64,000 nucleotides of DNA from Pasteurellaceae bacterium Pebbles2 (GCA_023101505.1 LVZA01000001.1:806001-870000), one strand, 5' to 3'. Counted from the first letter of the stretch, positions 1-9,530 are shown. Program-made: numbers and translations. Notes: generated by a model not told the origin, from the sequence alone.

Positions 1-59
1 TCAAGGGCTAAACAACGCATACAAACTCCTTTGAACTTAATTTGGAAAATGAATTTTAA

Positions 60-746
60 TTATTTTGCTGACTTCACAGCGTTGGCAAACCAGCTCACAA
101 TATGCTCTAAACGAGTCAATGCAGAACCCACAGTTACCGCATCGGCACCAATTTCAATCGCTGTTTTCGCTAATTCAGGTGTATTATAACGCCCCTCCGC
201 CATCACAAAACAGCCAGCCGCTTTCAAATCTTTAACTAATTGATAATCAGGCTCGGCAGGAATTTCGCCCCCCGTGTAGCCCGACATCGTGCTGCCCACA
301 ATATCAAAACCTAACTCTTTGCAATACAAACCCTCCGCCAAGTTTGAACAATCCGCCATTGCTAAACAGCCTAATTCGTGAATTTTTTTCACCGCACTTT
401 CTAAATCCACAGGGCGAGGGCGTTGTGTGCCGTCCACCGCAATAATATCTGCCCCAGCTGCCGCCAAATCTTCAATATCGTGTAAAAATGGCGTAATACG
501 AATTGGGCTATCTGGCAAATCACGCTTCACAATCGCAATAATCGGAATATTCACTACAGGACGAGTCGCTTTTAAATTGTCCACACCCTCAATGCGAAGC
601 CCAGCAGCTCCGCCATTCACTGAGGCTTGTGCCATTGCAGCAACAATTTCAGGTTTATCCATTGGACCGTCATCAACAGGCTGGCAAGAGGAAATAAACC
701 CACGTTTAATCTGATTTAACACATCGGTATGAGATAATTTTGACAT
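60..746 (-). CDS. nanE: N-acetylmannosamine-6-phosphate 2-epimerase
   Basis: A 228-residue cytosolic TIM-barrel enzyme that converts ManNAc-6-P to GlcNAc-6-P in sialic acid catabolism. Family features are visible: QPVDDGPMD near residue 22, GAAGLRIEGVDN near 47, IAIVKRD near 70, and MADCSNLAEG near 131. The length is normal for NanE. It starts at ATG (complement of 744-746). An uptake signal (391-399) lies inside the gene. The gene reads toward the window edge, so any other nan genes downstream are out of sight. NanE identity is firm; the operon context cannot be judged. Confidence 0.96.
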   Translation of the reverse strand: MSKLSHTDVLNQIKRGFISSCQPVDDGPMDKPEIVAAMAQASVNGGAAGLRIEGVDNLKATRPVVNIPIIAIVKRDLPDSPIRITPFLHDIEDLAAAGADIIAVDGTQRPRPVDLESAVKKIHELGCLAMADCSNLAEGLYCKELGFDIVGSTMSGYTGGEIPAEPDYQLVKDLKAAGCFVMAEGRYNTPELAKTAIEIGADAVTVGSALTRLEHIVSWFANAVKSAK

Positions 747-1077
747 ACATACTCCAATTTAAATACAAAACAAAATTAAAACTTCACTTTTCGATAGGTT
801 ACGCTTTAAGCAAAAAAATAACAACAAATTAAATTAACTTTGCTAAAATTTAGCTGAGCTTATATACGAAAAAAGAATGCCGCACCAAACTCACTTAGAC
901 TGATTTATCAAACTCATTTTGCTTCGCCATATATTCGCCACATAGCGCTGAAAATATCATCGTCCATAATGTTTTTCATTTAAATCGGCTACAACTTCGG
1001 TGTCTTTATTCATTAATTATATGCCTGAAGCAAAACGATTTGGAGTAAAATTTCAGAAAAAATGGCATAAATTTCTG

Positions 1078-1112
1078 ATTTTGTGATCTATCTCTCATTT
1101 TTGAAATTTAAC
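1078..1112. repeat. Imperfect direct repeat, copy 1
   Basis: Shares ATTTTGTGATCTA, then TCATTTTT and ATTTAAC at the same spacing (give or take two bases), with the stretch at 1436-1472. Each copy carries one CRP-like half site (TGTGA). It may be a duplicated operator or a remnant of local duplication. Confidence 0.55.
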
Positions 1113-1284
1113 TTCAGATTTATATTTATTTTTTGATTTAAATGATCCAAAAAAGATTAAAATCTCAACAACTTACTGCTTTAGCTAACAACTAAAATAC
1201 CTAAGAAAATTCCCCGAAAATAATCAAAAAAACATAATTCATTTATATTTCAGCGAGATATTTCCAAAAAGTTCCCCGCGGTTC

Positions 1285-1300
1285 TGTGATGAAGATCACA
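1285..1300. promoter_or_regulatory. CRP-type palindrome TGTGATGAAGATCACA
   Basis: A perfect TGTGAT-N4-ATCACA palindrome matching the CRP consensus core. It lies between nanE and the porin, about 375 bases from the porin ATG and 540 from the nanE ATG. CRP control of nan genes is known in Haemophilus; assignment to one side here is inference. Confidence 0.75.
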
Positions 1301-1435
1301 AATTTAGCAAAAACTTGGCTTTTTTGTTGTGTTCTTTTGTTTTTTGTGGGCAAATTCTAAACTGATGATTTAAATTCATTTAATATCAATTAGTTACATT
1401 TTTAGTGAGAAAACAGCAAAAGAAACGAAACTTCA

Positions 1436-1472
1436 ATTTTGTGATCTAGGTATCATTTTTTAAGGATTTAAC
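1436..1472. repeat. Imperfect direct repeat, copy 2
   Basis: Second copy of the element at 1078-1112, about 360 bases away, with the same TTTTGTGATCTA and TCATTTTT blocks. It lies about 70 bases upstream of the candidate porin -35 box, a plausible activator position. Confidence 0.55.
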
Positions 1473-1542
1473 AAAACCAACAAAAACACATAAGTTATTG
1501 ATATTAAACAAAATTAAATTTTGGAGTGAAAATTTAGTTTAG

Positions 1543-1570
1543 TTGACAGATAAATCTCATTCCTTTAAAT
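1543..1570 (+). promoter_or_regulatory. Candidate porin promoter
   Basis: TTGACA at 1543-1548 and a weak TTAAAT at 1565-1570, 16 bases apart. This would leave a leader of roughly 100 bases before the porin ATG at 1676. Confidence 0.45.
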
Positions 1571-1675
1571 TCGTTGTCAAGAAGTAAAACTTCAGTTTAT
1601 CAATGAAAATTGATAAATAAAATCCAACTGTCGAAGTAATCGACTTGCTTTAACTTAACCATAAGGAAAACAGTT

Positions 1676-2752
1676 ATGAAAAAAACAATTATTGCTCTAG
1701 CCGTTGCAGCATTCGCCGCTTCATCAGCAAACGCTACTGTAATCTATGAAAAAGAAGGCACTAAAATTGACTTAGACGGTCGTGCGCATTTTGAAATTAT
1801 CAATCAAAAAGGTAGTCGCACTGATTTAACTGATGCTGGTTCTCGTGTTCGTGTTCGTGCATTCCAAGAAATCGCAGAGGGCTTACAGGCTTACGGTGGT
1901 GCAGAATTCCGTTTCTCTAAAGACAGCATTGGCGACAATATGCGTACTCACCGCTTATATGGTGGTTTTATTCATAAAGACATCGGTACATTAACTCTCG
2001 GTCGCCAACTTCACTTAGGGGATCATATTCCAAAAGCAAACTATACTTATGAGTGGGGTGGCAACTCGTTCTTTGACTCACACAATAAAGCGGTAAGTTT
2101 TATATCTGCGAAATTTAACGGTTTCCGTCTAGGTGCAGATTACTATTTTGGTGATGCTAACAAAGAAAACATTGATGATGGTCAAGGTTACGGCGTAGGT
2201 TTATTCTATGATGGAAAATTAACCGATGATCTCTCTATCCGCTTTGGTTCAGGCTATACAGATGTAAAAACTGGCACAAACAAAGTAGAAGCAGATCCAA
2301 CAGCAAATCCGCCAGTGAAAGAACAAGCTGCTAATGAATATAAATTAAAACGTGGTGGCGTAGGTTTTGATGTTAAATACAAAAATGTAACGTTCGGTAT
2401 TGACTGGGCATTTGCTCGAGCTGGAGATAACAATAATCATAATCTTGGTTTCCAAAAAGTTGCTACTCCAAAAAAATTGTTAGTTAATAAAAATGATCGT
2501 TTCTTAGTTGGCTTGAAAGTTGATGTTACAGAGCAAAATGCGGTATATGGTCAATATTACTTTGGTAAAGCTAAGGAAGCAAATCGCTCAGCAGATAGCT
2601 ACAAAATGCACGGTTGGATGATCGGTGCTGACCATAGAGTAAATAAAAATGTAGCATTTTATCTTGAAGGTGGTACAGGTAAAGTTAAACAAGGCGACAC
2701 AACCGTACTTAAAAACCATCGAGTGTTAGTTGGTACAAGAATTTTATTCTAA
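1676..2752 (+). CDS. Outer membrane porin, P2/OmpH type
   Basis: A 358-residue outer-membrane beta-barrel channel of the Gram-negative porin family. It has a signal peptide ending in ANA near residue 20, and the mature start resembles other Pasteurellaceae porins (VIYEKEGTKIDLDGRAHFE). Alternating strands run to a C-terminal phenylalanine (RILF), the usual signal for BAM insertion. A possible surface loop near residues 195-220 is rich in P, K, N and E. AAGGA (1663-1667) is the ribosome site, 8 bases before ATG. A strong terminator follows. It probably admits small hydrophilic solutes. Whether it is the P2 ortholog or a second porin cannot be told here. Confidence 0.88.
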   Translation: MKKTIIALAVAAFAASSANATVIYEKEGTKIDLDGRAHFEIINQKGSRTDLTDAGSRVRVRAFQEIAEGLQAYGGAEFRFSKDSIGDNMRTHRLYGGFIHKDIGTLTLGRQLHLGDHIPKANYTYEWGGNSFFDSHNKAVSFISAKFNGFRLGADYYFGDANKENIDDGQGYGVGLFYDGKLTDDLSIRFGSGYTDVKTGTNKVEADPTANPPVKEQAANEYKLKRGGVGFDVKYKNVTFGIDWAFARAGDNNNHNLGFQKVATPKKLLVNKNDRFLVGLKVDVTEQNAVYGQYYFGKAKEANRSADSYKMHGWMIGADHRVNKNVAFYLEGGTGKVKQGDTTVLKNHRVLVGTRILF

Positions 2753-2786
2753 TCAACCACTACAACTAAATGTCTTTTCTTTATTT

Positions 2787-2812
2787 GCCCCATTCTACAA
2801 TGGGGCTTTTTT
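2787..2812 (+). terminator. Rho-independent terminator after the porin
   Basis: GCCCCATT (2787-2794) pairs with AATGGGGC (2799-2806) around a CTAC loop, followed by six T. Confidence 0.9.
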
Positions 2813-2837
2813 ATTGCGCTTTTAGCGAGATAAGAAC

Positions 2838-2882
2838 AAAAAGTGCGGTGTAAAAATCTTACGTTTTTTTCACCGCACTTTT
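2838..2882. terminator. Inverted pair of uptake signals (bidirectional terminator)
   Basis: AAAAAGTGCGGTG at 2838-2850 pairs with CACCGCACTTTT at 2871-2882. It sits between the convergent porin and antiporter genes. Inverted uptake-signal pairs often double as terminators in Pasteurellaceae. Confidence 0.75.
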
Positions 2883-2896
2883 AATGTGAAATGGGA

Positions 2897-4231
2897 TCAA
2901 ACGTGGGGTTTGTAGTCATCGCCAGAGCCTAGTTTTAGGTAGGCTTTGCGTTTTGGATCAACTAATTTTGAATGTTCGATCATTTTCTCAATGGTTACGC
3001 CTTGAACTAAAATGGAGAACGTTACCACGGCATAAGTCATTAATAGAATTAAATCTCGAACATCAACGCTGATGTTTTCGCCTGTCATTGTGGCGACATT
3101 GGCTGGAATGGTGAGCGCCATTGCGAGCGCTAAACCGCCACGTAATCCGCCCCAAGTGAGAATGCGCAAGGTGTAAGGATTGTATCGGCGGAAGCGTTGC
3201 ATTACTTTGAACGGCAGCCAAACGCTGATGTAGCGTGCCATTAAGCAAATTGGTATGGCAAGGCACATCATTAATGAGCTTGTCCAAGTGAATTCAACAA
3301 GCAATAATGCTAAGCCGATTAAGAGGAATAATAACGAGTTGAGCGAATGGTCGATCATTTCCCAAAAGTGGTCAAGATAGCGTTGGCTTTGTTCGGAAAA
3401 GCCGTGGCGACGTGTCCAGTTGCCGATCATAATGCCTGAAACCACCATTGCTAATGCGCCTGAAATGTGTAGGTAATTAGCGAGCATAAAACCAGCCGTG
3501 GGAATGATTAAGGTGAGTAAAATTTCAAGGCTTCCGTCGTCGGTGGCAGAAATCAGCCAGTGAGCGATCACGCCGAGCAACAAGCCGAATAACACACCGC
3601 CCACGGCTTCGTGTAAAAATAAACTTAAAATGCCAACGCCTGTGGCTTCTTTTCCGCCAAAAGCGACGGAAAACACGGTGGTGAAAATCACTAAGCCTAC
3701 GCCGTCATTAAATAGCGATTCGCCCTCCACTTGCATTGCTAATCGCTTTGGCGCACGTAGATTTTTGATAATCGCCAACACCGCTATCGGGTCGGTTGGG
3801 GAGATTAGCGCACCAAACACCACACAATAGATAAAGTCGATTTGCAAGCCCAAAAACATTGCCACATAATAAATTAATGCGCCAATCATCAAGGTTGAAG
3901 CCAGCGTGGAAAAGAGCGCAAAGGTGGTGATTTCCCAGCGTTGATCTTTCATTAAGGGCAATTTTATGCCTAAAGAACCTGCGAAAAGCAAAAAGCCTAA
4001 CATTCCGTTTAAGAGGAAATTTTTGAAGTCTAATTCTTCCATTATATGCGTAGCGACCACATCTAATTTCAGCCAACCCATTGACCCGAAAAGCAATAAA
4101 ATCAGCGAGCCGACCATCGCAGAAGCCGTAATCGCAATAGTCGATTGCACTTTGTCGCTGACTTTGTGGGTAACAAAAGCAAGCAAAATGGAGATGCTAA
4201 ATAAAAAGCAGATATAGGCATAAATACTCAT
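2897..4231 (-). CDS. Na+/H+ antiporter, CPA1 (NhaP-type) family
   Basis: A 444-residue inner-membrane protein with about 12 hydrophobic segments. CPA1 hallmarks are visible: SPTDPIAVLAI at about 144-154, GESLFNDGVGLV around 170-181 with the Asn-Asp ion-site pair at 175-176, and TWGGLRGGLALAMAL near 360. It exchanges cytoplasmic Na+ (or K+/Li+) for protons and helps hold pH and sodium balance. There is no long C-terminal regulatory domain. It is a single gene with a tail-to-tail terminator shared with the porin. The exact ion cannot be deduced. Confidence 0.88.
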   Translation of the reverse strand: MSIYAYICFLFSISILLAFVTHKVSDKVQSTIAITASAMVGSLILLLFGSMGWLKLDVVATHIMEELDFKNFLLNGMLGFLLFAGSLGIKLPLMKDQRWEITTFALFSTLASTLMIGALIYYVAMFLGLQIDFIYCVVFGALISPTDPIAVLAIIKNLRAPKRLAMQVEGESLFNDGVGLVIFTTVFSVAFGGKEATGVGILSLFLHEAVGGVLFGLLLGVIAHWLISATDDGSLEILLTLIIPTAGFMLANYLHISGALAMVVSGIMIGNWTRRHGFSEQSQRYLDHFWEMIDHSLNSLLFLLIGLALLLVEFTWTSSLMMCLAIPICLMARYISVWLPFKVMQRFRRYNPYTLRILTWGGLRGGLALAMALTIPANVATMTGENISVDVRDLILLMTYAVVTFSILVQGVTIEKMIEHSKLVDPKRKAYLKLGSGDDYKPHV

Positions 4232-4357
4232 CAGAGTGATCCTTTAGAAATGAAATTGTGCTTAGTTTAAACCTTGTACAAGCCATTACTATACTAAATT
4301 TTAGGTATAAATTAAAAATAGATTATTTTTTGCCAAATATTGTGTAATGGCAAATAT

Positions 4358-4390
4358 AAAAAAGCCTTGCACTAATGCGGCAAGGCTTTG
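4358..4390 (-). terminator. Terminator after tex
   Basis: AAAGCCTTGC (4361-4370) pairs with GCAAGGCTTT (4380-4389). Read on the minus strand the stem is followed by a run of six T, the correct orientation for ending tex. Confidence 0.85.
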
Positions 4391-4429
4391 AATTAACTCA
4401 ATTTATTTTTCGCTCTTACTTTTTCCAGC

Positions 4430-6748
4430 CTACTTTTTCCAACCTTTTAGGGCATCGGCAAAAGCATTATTGCTGAATGCGTTGCGGTCGTTGCGATCAT
4501 TGCTACGTTCACGACGATCATTCGGGCGTGGTTTTGCCGTTAAAGTACGGTCAGATTTTTCGTCTTTTTTCACCGCACTTTCATCTAATCGCATTGTCAA
4601 TGCAATACGACGGCGAGCCACATCGACTTCTAGCACTTTCACTTTCACCACATCGCCAGTTTTCACCACTTGGTGCGGATCTTCAACAAATTTATCGGCG
4701 AGAGAAGAAATATGCACAAGACCGTCTTGATGTACGCCAATATCCACAAACGCCCCGAAATTGGTTACGTTAGTGATCGTGCCCTCTAAAATCATTCCTG
4801 CTTTTAAGTCGGTGATTTCTTCCACGCCGTCCATAAAGGTGGCAGTTTTAAATTCACCACGAGGATCTCGCCCTGGTTTTTCTAACTCTTTGAAAATGTC
4901 CATCACCGTCGGCAAACCGAATTGTTCGTCGGTGAATTGTTTCGCATCAAGTTGGCGAACTGCGGTGGAATTTCCCATTAATTGTTGAATGGATTGTTCG
5001 GTAGCTTGCAAGATTTTTTCCACCACCGCATAGGCTTCAGGGTGAACGCCCGAGGCATCAAGCGGATTTTTGCCTTGATTAATTCGCATAAAACCAGCAC
5101 ATTGTTCAAAGGCTTTTGGCCCTAAACGTGGCACTTTTTTCAACGCAGCACGGCTGTCGAAACGTCCGTTTTCATCACGATAATCGACGATATTTTGTGC
5201 CAGCGTTTTGGTCATTCCAGCCACTCGAGCCAATAATGGTGCAGAAGCGGTGTTTAAATCTACGCCGACGGCATTCACGCAATCTTCCACCACCGCATCA
5301 AGTTTGCGTGCAAGTTGAGATTGGTTGACATCGTGTTGATATTGCCCCACGCCAATGGCTTTCGGGTCGATTTTCACTAATTCCGCCAACGGATCTTGCA
5401 AGCGGCGAGCAATCGACACTGCACCACGCAAAGAAACGTCTAAATTCGGGAATTCTTGTGCCGCCAGTTCAGAAGCGGAATATACCGATGCACCCGCCTC
5501 GCTCACCACCACGGTTTGCGGTTTATTTTCTTTGATTTCTTTAATCACATCTTTGGCAAAACGTTCGGTTTCACGAGAAGCCGTGCCGTTACCAATCGCA
5601 ATTAATTCCACGTTGTGAGCTTTGATGAGCTTATAAATACTCACTAAAGAAGCGTCCATTTGCCCTGTATGTGGATAAATCGTGGTCGTTTCCAATAATT
5701 TCCCTGTGTTATCCACCACAGCCACTTTCACGCCAGTGCGTAAACCTGGGTCTAAGCCCATTGTGTTTTTCGCACCAGCAGGTGCAGCCATTAAAAGTGC
5801 GGTTAAATTTCGGGCGAAAACATCAATGGCTTCGTCTTCTGCTTTCTCACGCAACGCCCCCATTAATTCGGTTTCTAAATGCAACGCCACTTTGATTTTC
5901 CACGTCCACGCAATCACTTGCTCACGCCATTTATCCGCAGGTTGATTGTTGAAAAACACGCCCAAATGCTCACGAATAATGTCTTCACAATAGCTCGAAC
6001 GACTGCCTTCTTCTGCATCAGGATCAGCGTTTAAACTTAATTGTAAAATGCCTTCGTTACGCCCACGAAACATTGCTAAAGCTCGGTGCGACGGCACATT
6101 TTTCAGCAATTCGCTGTGGTCAAAATAATCTTGGAATTTCGCTCCCTCAGCTTCTTTACCGTCTAAAACTTTAGAAATTAACACCGCACTTTGTTGCAAA
6201 TATTGGCGAACTTTCGCTAATAATTGTGCATCTTCGGCAAAGCGTTCCATTAAAATATAACGAGCACCGTCTAAAGCAGTTTTGCTGTCAGCAACGCCTT
6301 TGTCCGCGTCCACAAATTGCGCGGCAGCGGTTTCAGGATTGTTGCTCGGTTCATTCCAAAGTAAGTCCGCCAACGGCTCAAGCCCTGCTTCAATCGCAAT
6401 TTGCCCTTTGGTGCGACGTTTCGGCTTATAGGGCAAATACAAATCTTCCAATTCAGTTTTGCTTTGCGTTTGCTGAATTTTTTCACGCAATTCGTCTGTG
6501 AGTTTGCCTTGCTCATCAATAGATTTCAAAATCGTTTGGCGACGATCTTCCAATTCACGCAGATAAATTAAGCGAGTTTCAAAATGGCGGAGTTGCGTGT
6601 CGTCTAAACCGCCCGTAACTTCTTTACGATAACGCGCGATAAACGGAATGGTGTTGCCGTCATCTAACAGTTGAATGGCAGCTAAAATTTGTGCCGCACG
6701 AACATTTAATTCGCCAGCAATGATTTGTGAGATTTGTTGATTTAACAT
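4430..6748 (-). CDS. tex: Tex-family S1 RNA-binding transcription accessory protein
   Basis: A 772-residue cytosolic nucleic-acid-binding protein. It has an N-terminal helical region, a YqgF-like RNase H fold at about 325-430 ([19 protein letters not shown]), helix-hairpin-helix repeats at about 490-560 ([16 protein letters not shown]), and a C-terminal S1 domain at about 650-720 ([21 protein letters not shown]). A basic, N/R-rich tail follows. The length fits Tex/YhgF. It likely influences transcription and RNA handling. Two uptake signals fall in the coding sequence (4572-4580, 5795-5803) and another at 6183-6191. Its own terminator and the preceding hairpin suggest single-gene transcription. 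Confidence 0.95.
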   Translation of the reverse strand: MLNQQISQIIAGELNVRAAQILAAIQLLDDGNTIPFIARYRKEVTGGLDDTQLRHFETRLIYLRELEDRRQTILKSIDEQGKLTDELREKIQQTQSKTELEDLYLPYKPKRRTKGQIAIEAGLEPLADLLWNEPSNNPETAAAQFVDADKGVADSKTALDGARYILMERFAEDAQLLAKVRQYLQQSAVLISKVLDGKEAEGAKFQDYFDHSELLKNVPSHRALAMFRGRNEGILQLSLNADPDAEEGSRSSYCEDIIREHLGVFFNNQPADKWREQVIAWTWKIKVALHLETELMGALREKAEDEAIDVFARNLTALLMAAPAGAKNTMGLDPGLRTGVKVAVVDNTGKLLETTTIYPHTGQMDASLVSIYKLIKAHNVELIAIGNGTASRETERFAKDVIKEIKENKPQTVVVSEAGASVYSASELAAQEFPNLDVSLRGAVSIARRLQDPLAELVKIDPKAIGVGQYQHDVNQSQLARKLDAVVEDCVNAVGVDLNTASAPLLARVAGMTKTLAQNIVDYRDENGRFDSRAALKKVPRLGPKAFEQCAGFMRINQGKNPLDASGVHPEAYAVVEKILQATEQSIQQLMGNSTAVRQLDAKQFTDEQFGLPTVMDIFKELEKPGRDPRGEFKTATFMDGVEEITDLKAGMILEGTITNVTNFGAFVDIGVHQDGLVHISSLADKFVEDPHQVVKTGDVVKVKVLEVDVARRRIALTMRLDESAVKKDEKSDRTLTAKPRPNDRRERSNDRNDRNAFSNNAFADALKGWKK

Positions 6749-6773
6749 TGTCGTACTTCTTTGTGTTGAAATG

Positions 6774-6801
6774 ATTTCGCCCCCAAATTTGGGAGCGAAA
6801 T
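6774..6801 (-). terminator. Palindromic hairpin between potD and tex
   Basis: ATTTCGC at 6774-6780 pairs with GCGAAAT-type sequence ending at 6801, enclosing a CCCAAATTTGGG core. It follows the potD stop directly. There is no clear T run, so it may slow or stabilise transcripts rather than end them. Confidence 0.55.
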
Positions 6802-6805
6802 TGAA

Positions 6806-7861
6806 TTAATTGGTTTTTAATTTATTCCAATATTTTTCATAAATATCTACTGCATCGCCCACGTCGCCTTGGAAAATGCCTTTTTCCACTTCTTCCGCTG
6901 GCGGATAAAGCAATGGATTAGCCGCATCTTCAGGTTTTAACAAGGCTTTTGCGCCATCGTTTGGCATTGAATAGCCCATACGCTCAACGATGGTTTTTGC
7001 ATGCTCTGGACGCAACATGAAATCAATGAATTTATGCGCACCACTCACGTTTTTCGCCCCTTTCGGAATAGCATAATTATCCATCCAGAAAATCGCCCCT
7101 TCTTTTGGATAGACAAATTTAATATCAGGATTTTCTTTCGCCGCCATATAAGCCGAGCCGTTCCAAATCATTCCTAAATCTACTTCGCCTTGAATATACG
7201 GCAATTCAGGCGTGTCGGAATTGAATGCGCCCACATTCGGCATTAATTTCACCAAGCGTTCATAAGCCGCTTTGATTTCATCTTCCTTGGTGGTGTTTGG
7301 TGATTTTCCGTCTAATAATAAGGCAATGTGAAACACTTCTCGTGCATCAGCAGTCAATAACACTTTGCCTTTATATTCGCTGCTCCACAAATCGCCCCAG
7401 CTGCTCACTTTGGCGGGGTCGATTTGGCTGGCGTTCACGGCAATACCTGTTAAGCCATAAACATAAGGCAACGAAAATTGGTTATTTGGGTCAAATTCTT
7501 TATTTAATACATTGGCTGGAATTTGCTTGAAATTGCTTAATTTGCTGTGGTCAATTTTTTCCAACATTCCCTCTTTTGCCATTTTGCCAATGTAATAGCT
7601 TGATGGAAAAACAAGGTCATAAGCTGCTTTATTCATTAATTTCAGCTTTGAATACATTTCTTCGTTACTTTCAAATGTGGAATAATTCACATTAATTCCA
7701 GTTTCTTCAGTAAATTTCGCCACTAAATCCGACGGGATATAGTCTGTCCAGTTGTAAATATACAATTCTTCTGCCGCTGCGGTTTGGGCAAATGATTGAG
7801 CGAAAAAAGCGGTCGCAGAAAGCATTAATGCTTTGATTGAACGAGAAAATGATTTTTTCAT
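6806..7861 (-). CDS. potD: Spermidine/putrescine ABC transporter substrate-binding protein
   Basis: A 351-residue periplasmic solute-binding protein with a signal peptide cleaved near AQTAAAEE (residue 30). The mature start [14 protein letters not shown] is characteristic of PotD/PotF. Other family blocks are [14 protein letters not shown], the loop [15 protein letters not shown] and WNGSAYMA. It captures polyamines for a PotABC permease. No permease or ATPase gene adjoins it, so this is an orphan binding protein or a paralog serving a PotABC elsewhere. It is divergent from a PuuB-like oxidase at 8009, which supports a polyamine role. Confidence 0.92.
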   Translation of the reverse strand: MKKSFSRSIKALMLSATAFFAQSFAQTAAAEELYIYNWTDYIPSDLVAKFTEETGINVNYSTFESNEEMYSKLKLMNKAAYDLVFPSSYYIGKMAKEGMLEKIDHSKLSNFKQIPANVLNKEFDPNNQFSLPYVYGLTGIAVNASQIDPAKVSSWGDLWSSEYKGKVLLTADAREVFHIALLLDGKSPNTTKEDEIKAAYERLVKLMPNVGAFNSDTPELPYIQGEVDLGMIWNGSAYMAAKENPDIKFVYPKEGAIFWMDNYAIPKGAKNVSGAHKFIDFMLRPEHAKTIVERMGYSMPNDGAKALLKPEDAANPLLYPPAEEVEKGIFQGDVGDAVDIYEKYWNKLKTN

Positions 7862-8008
7862 CTACGTTTAGAATCTCCTAAAAGTGCGGTTAAAAAATAA
7901 AGAGTTTTTTGCTTTAATTTAAAGCAGGGCGGAGTATATCACATTTTTCGCATTGACATATTTTTTGATCCTTGTAAGATTGGCGCAACTTTTCTAAACA
8001 CGAATATT

Positions 8009-9304
8009 ATGCTCACATTTGCCCATCAAGAACACCGAAAAACCTACTATTTCGACAGCAAAAATCTCGAATTAAATCAACCGCACTTAGCCCAACATTT
8101 GCACGCTGATGTCTGCATTGTCGGTGCTGGATTAGGCGGTTTATCCGCCGCATTAGAACTCGCCGAGCAAGGCAAAAGCGTGATTGTGCTAGAGGGCGCA
8201 CGCATTGGTTTTGGTGCCTCAGGGCGTAGCGGCGGTCAGGCGATTAACGGCTTTGAAGACGGCATTGATGAATATATTGAACAATTTGGTTTCGATACCG
8301 CCAAAAGCCTGTGGGATATGTCGTTGGAAGCCATTGATATTATTGATGAAAGAGTAAAAAAATATCATATTCAATGCGATTGGAAAAAGGGCTACGCCAC
8401 CTTGGCATTAAATCACCGTCGACTGGACGATTTAATCGCCATTGAGCAAGCCAGCCGAGAAAGTTTTGGCTATCAAAAAATGCAGCTTTGGGATAAAACC
8501 CAATTAAAACAACATCTTGGCTCAGATATTTATGTCGGCGGATTATTCGACAGCAATTCAGGGCACTTGCACCCATTGAATTATTGCCTCGGGCTTGCCA
8601 ACGCTTGTTTAAATTTGGGCGTGCAGATTTTTGAGCAAAGCCCCGTGGTCGATATGCAAATTCAAGGCGACAAAGTAACGTTACGCACCGATAAAGGCAC
8701 GGTTTGCTCGCAAAATATGGTGCTTGCCACCAATGCTTATATCGCCAATTTGCCGAAATCTATTCATCACGGCATCGCTCGCAAAATTTTGCCCGTGGAA
8801 AGTTTCATCATCGCCACCGAACCGCTCGATCAGGCAACGGCTAACAGTTTGATTAACAACGGAATGTCGGTGTGCGACAATAATTTATTACTCGATTATT
8901 ATCGCCTAAGTGCCGACAATCGCTTGCTATTCGGCAGCGACAGCAGTTCTAACAAAGATATGGTGCAGGTAATGCGTCAAAATATGCTCAAGGTTTTTCC
9001 GCAGCTGGAAAATGCCAAAATTGATTATGGCTGGGGCGGCCCGATTGATATGACGCTCAATTCCCAACCGCACTTCGGGCGCATTGCGCCGAATGTGTAT
9101 TTTGCTCACGGCTATTCAGGACACGGCATTGCTCTCACAGGTTTAGCTGGGCGAATTATTGCAGAAAGTATTTTAGGCGATGATCGTCGCCTAAGCATTT
9201 TTGAAAGCCTGAAAATCCCTTCTGTTTATGGCGGAAAATGGGTTAAATCCCTCGCATTAAAAATCGGCATTCCTTATTATCGGTTTTTAGATAAATATCG
9301 TTAA
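8009..9304 (+). CDS. FAD-dependent oxidoreductase, gamma-glutamylputrescine oxidase (PuuB)-like
   Basis: A 431-residue DAO-family flavoprotein. It has an N-terminal Rossmann motif (VCIVGAGLGGLSAALELAEQG, about 31-51), then EGARIGFGASGRSGGQ (about 62-77) as in PuuB, and a C-terminal block HGYSGHGIALTGLAG near 372. It would oxidise an amine with release of H2O2 and ammonia. The usual Puu partners (PuuA, PuuC, PuuD) are not in the window. The 147-base gap to the divergent potD may hold shared control. PuuB-like function is inference; another amine or glycine-type substrate is possible. Confidence 0.8.
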   Translation: MLTFAHQEHRKTYYFDSKNLELNQPHLAQHLHADVCIVGAGLGGLSAALELAEQGKSVIVLEGARIGFGASGRSGGQAINGFEDGIDEYIEQFGFDTAKSLWDMSLEAIDIIDERVKKYHIQCDWKKGYATLALNHRRLDDLIAIEQASRESFGYQKMQLWDKTQLKQHLGSDIYVGGLFDSNSGHLHPLNYCLGLANACLNLGVQIFEQSPVVDMQIQGDKVTLRTDKGTVCSQNMVLATNAYIANLPKSIHHGIARKILPVESFIIATEPLDQATANSLINNGMSVCDNNLLLDYYRLSADNRLLFGSDSSSNKDMVQVMRQNMLKVFPQLENAKIDYGWGGPIDMTLNSQPHFGRIAPNVYFAHGYSGHGIALTGLAGRIIAESILGDDRRLSIFESLKIPSVYGGKWVKSLALKIGIPYYRFLDKYR

Positions 9305-9333
9305 AATTCACCGCACTTTTATTCATCTCACAA

Positions 9334-9430
9334 CCCCAAAGGGGTTGAATTATGCTTAACCGTGGGCATTGTCCACGGCATATTCCCTAGGGCAATGCCC
9401 ACGGTTAAGCATCACATTACCCCTTTGGGG
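9334..9430. repeat. Long nested inverted repeat (bipartite hairpin)
   Basis: Outer arms CCCCAAAGGGGT (9334-9345) and ACCCCTTTGGGG (9419-9430) are exact complements. Inner arms of 20 bases (9352-9371 and 9393-9412) are also perfect complements. Between outer and inner arms is a 6 by 6 base internal loop, and the 21-base end loop contains CCTAGG. The element is bracketed by uptake signals near 9310 and 9451. It is far longer than a normal terminator and more GC-rich than its surroundings. It could be a miniature palindromic repeat or a strong RNA structure that ends the oxidase transcript. Confidence 0.85.
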
Positions 9431-9488
9431 CAAAAACTCTCAAAAAACACACCGCACTTTCACCAATAAAAATTACCTTATATTTCAT

Positions 9489-9505
9489 ATAGATAGATAG
9501 ATAGA
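9489..9505 (+). repeat. Short ATAG tetranucleotide tract
   Basis: About 4.25 tandem units of ATAG upstream of the autotransporter gene. Tetranucleotide tracts near surface genes are classical phase-variation sites in Haemophilus, although this one is short. Confidence 0.7.
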
Positions 9506-9508
9506 CAA

Positions 9509-9530
9509 AAAATCTTTACAAAATCTTTAC
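9509..9530 (+). repeat. 11-base tandem duplication AAAATCTTTAC
   Basis: Two exact adjacent copies (9509-9519, 9520-9530) directly after the ATAG tract and followed by a partial third. They lie in the probable promoter region of the autotransporter gene, so copy number could alter expression. Confidence 0.7.

Larger units (their letters stand above)
747..1675. other. 929-base intergenic region between nanE and the porin gene
   Basis: No convincing gene is present. The gap is very AT-rich and separates two divergent genes. It contains a perfect CRP-type palindrome at 1285-1300, two imperfect copies of a 35-37 base direct repeat at 1078-1112 and 1436-1472, and a candidate porin promoter near 1543-1570. 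A 17-codon reading frame on the minus strand (914-967) looks protein-like but is too short to call. Such a long gap in a compact genome could hold an unannotated small RNA or long regulated leaders. Confidence 0.6.

Noticed and set aside
914-967. 17-codon minus-strand frame as a real gene
   Set aside because: Too short, no ribosome site and no recognisable family; kept only as a low-interest remnant.
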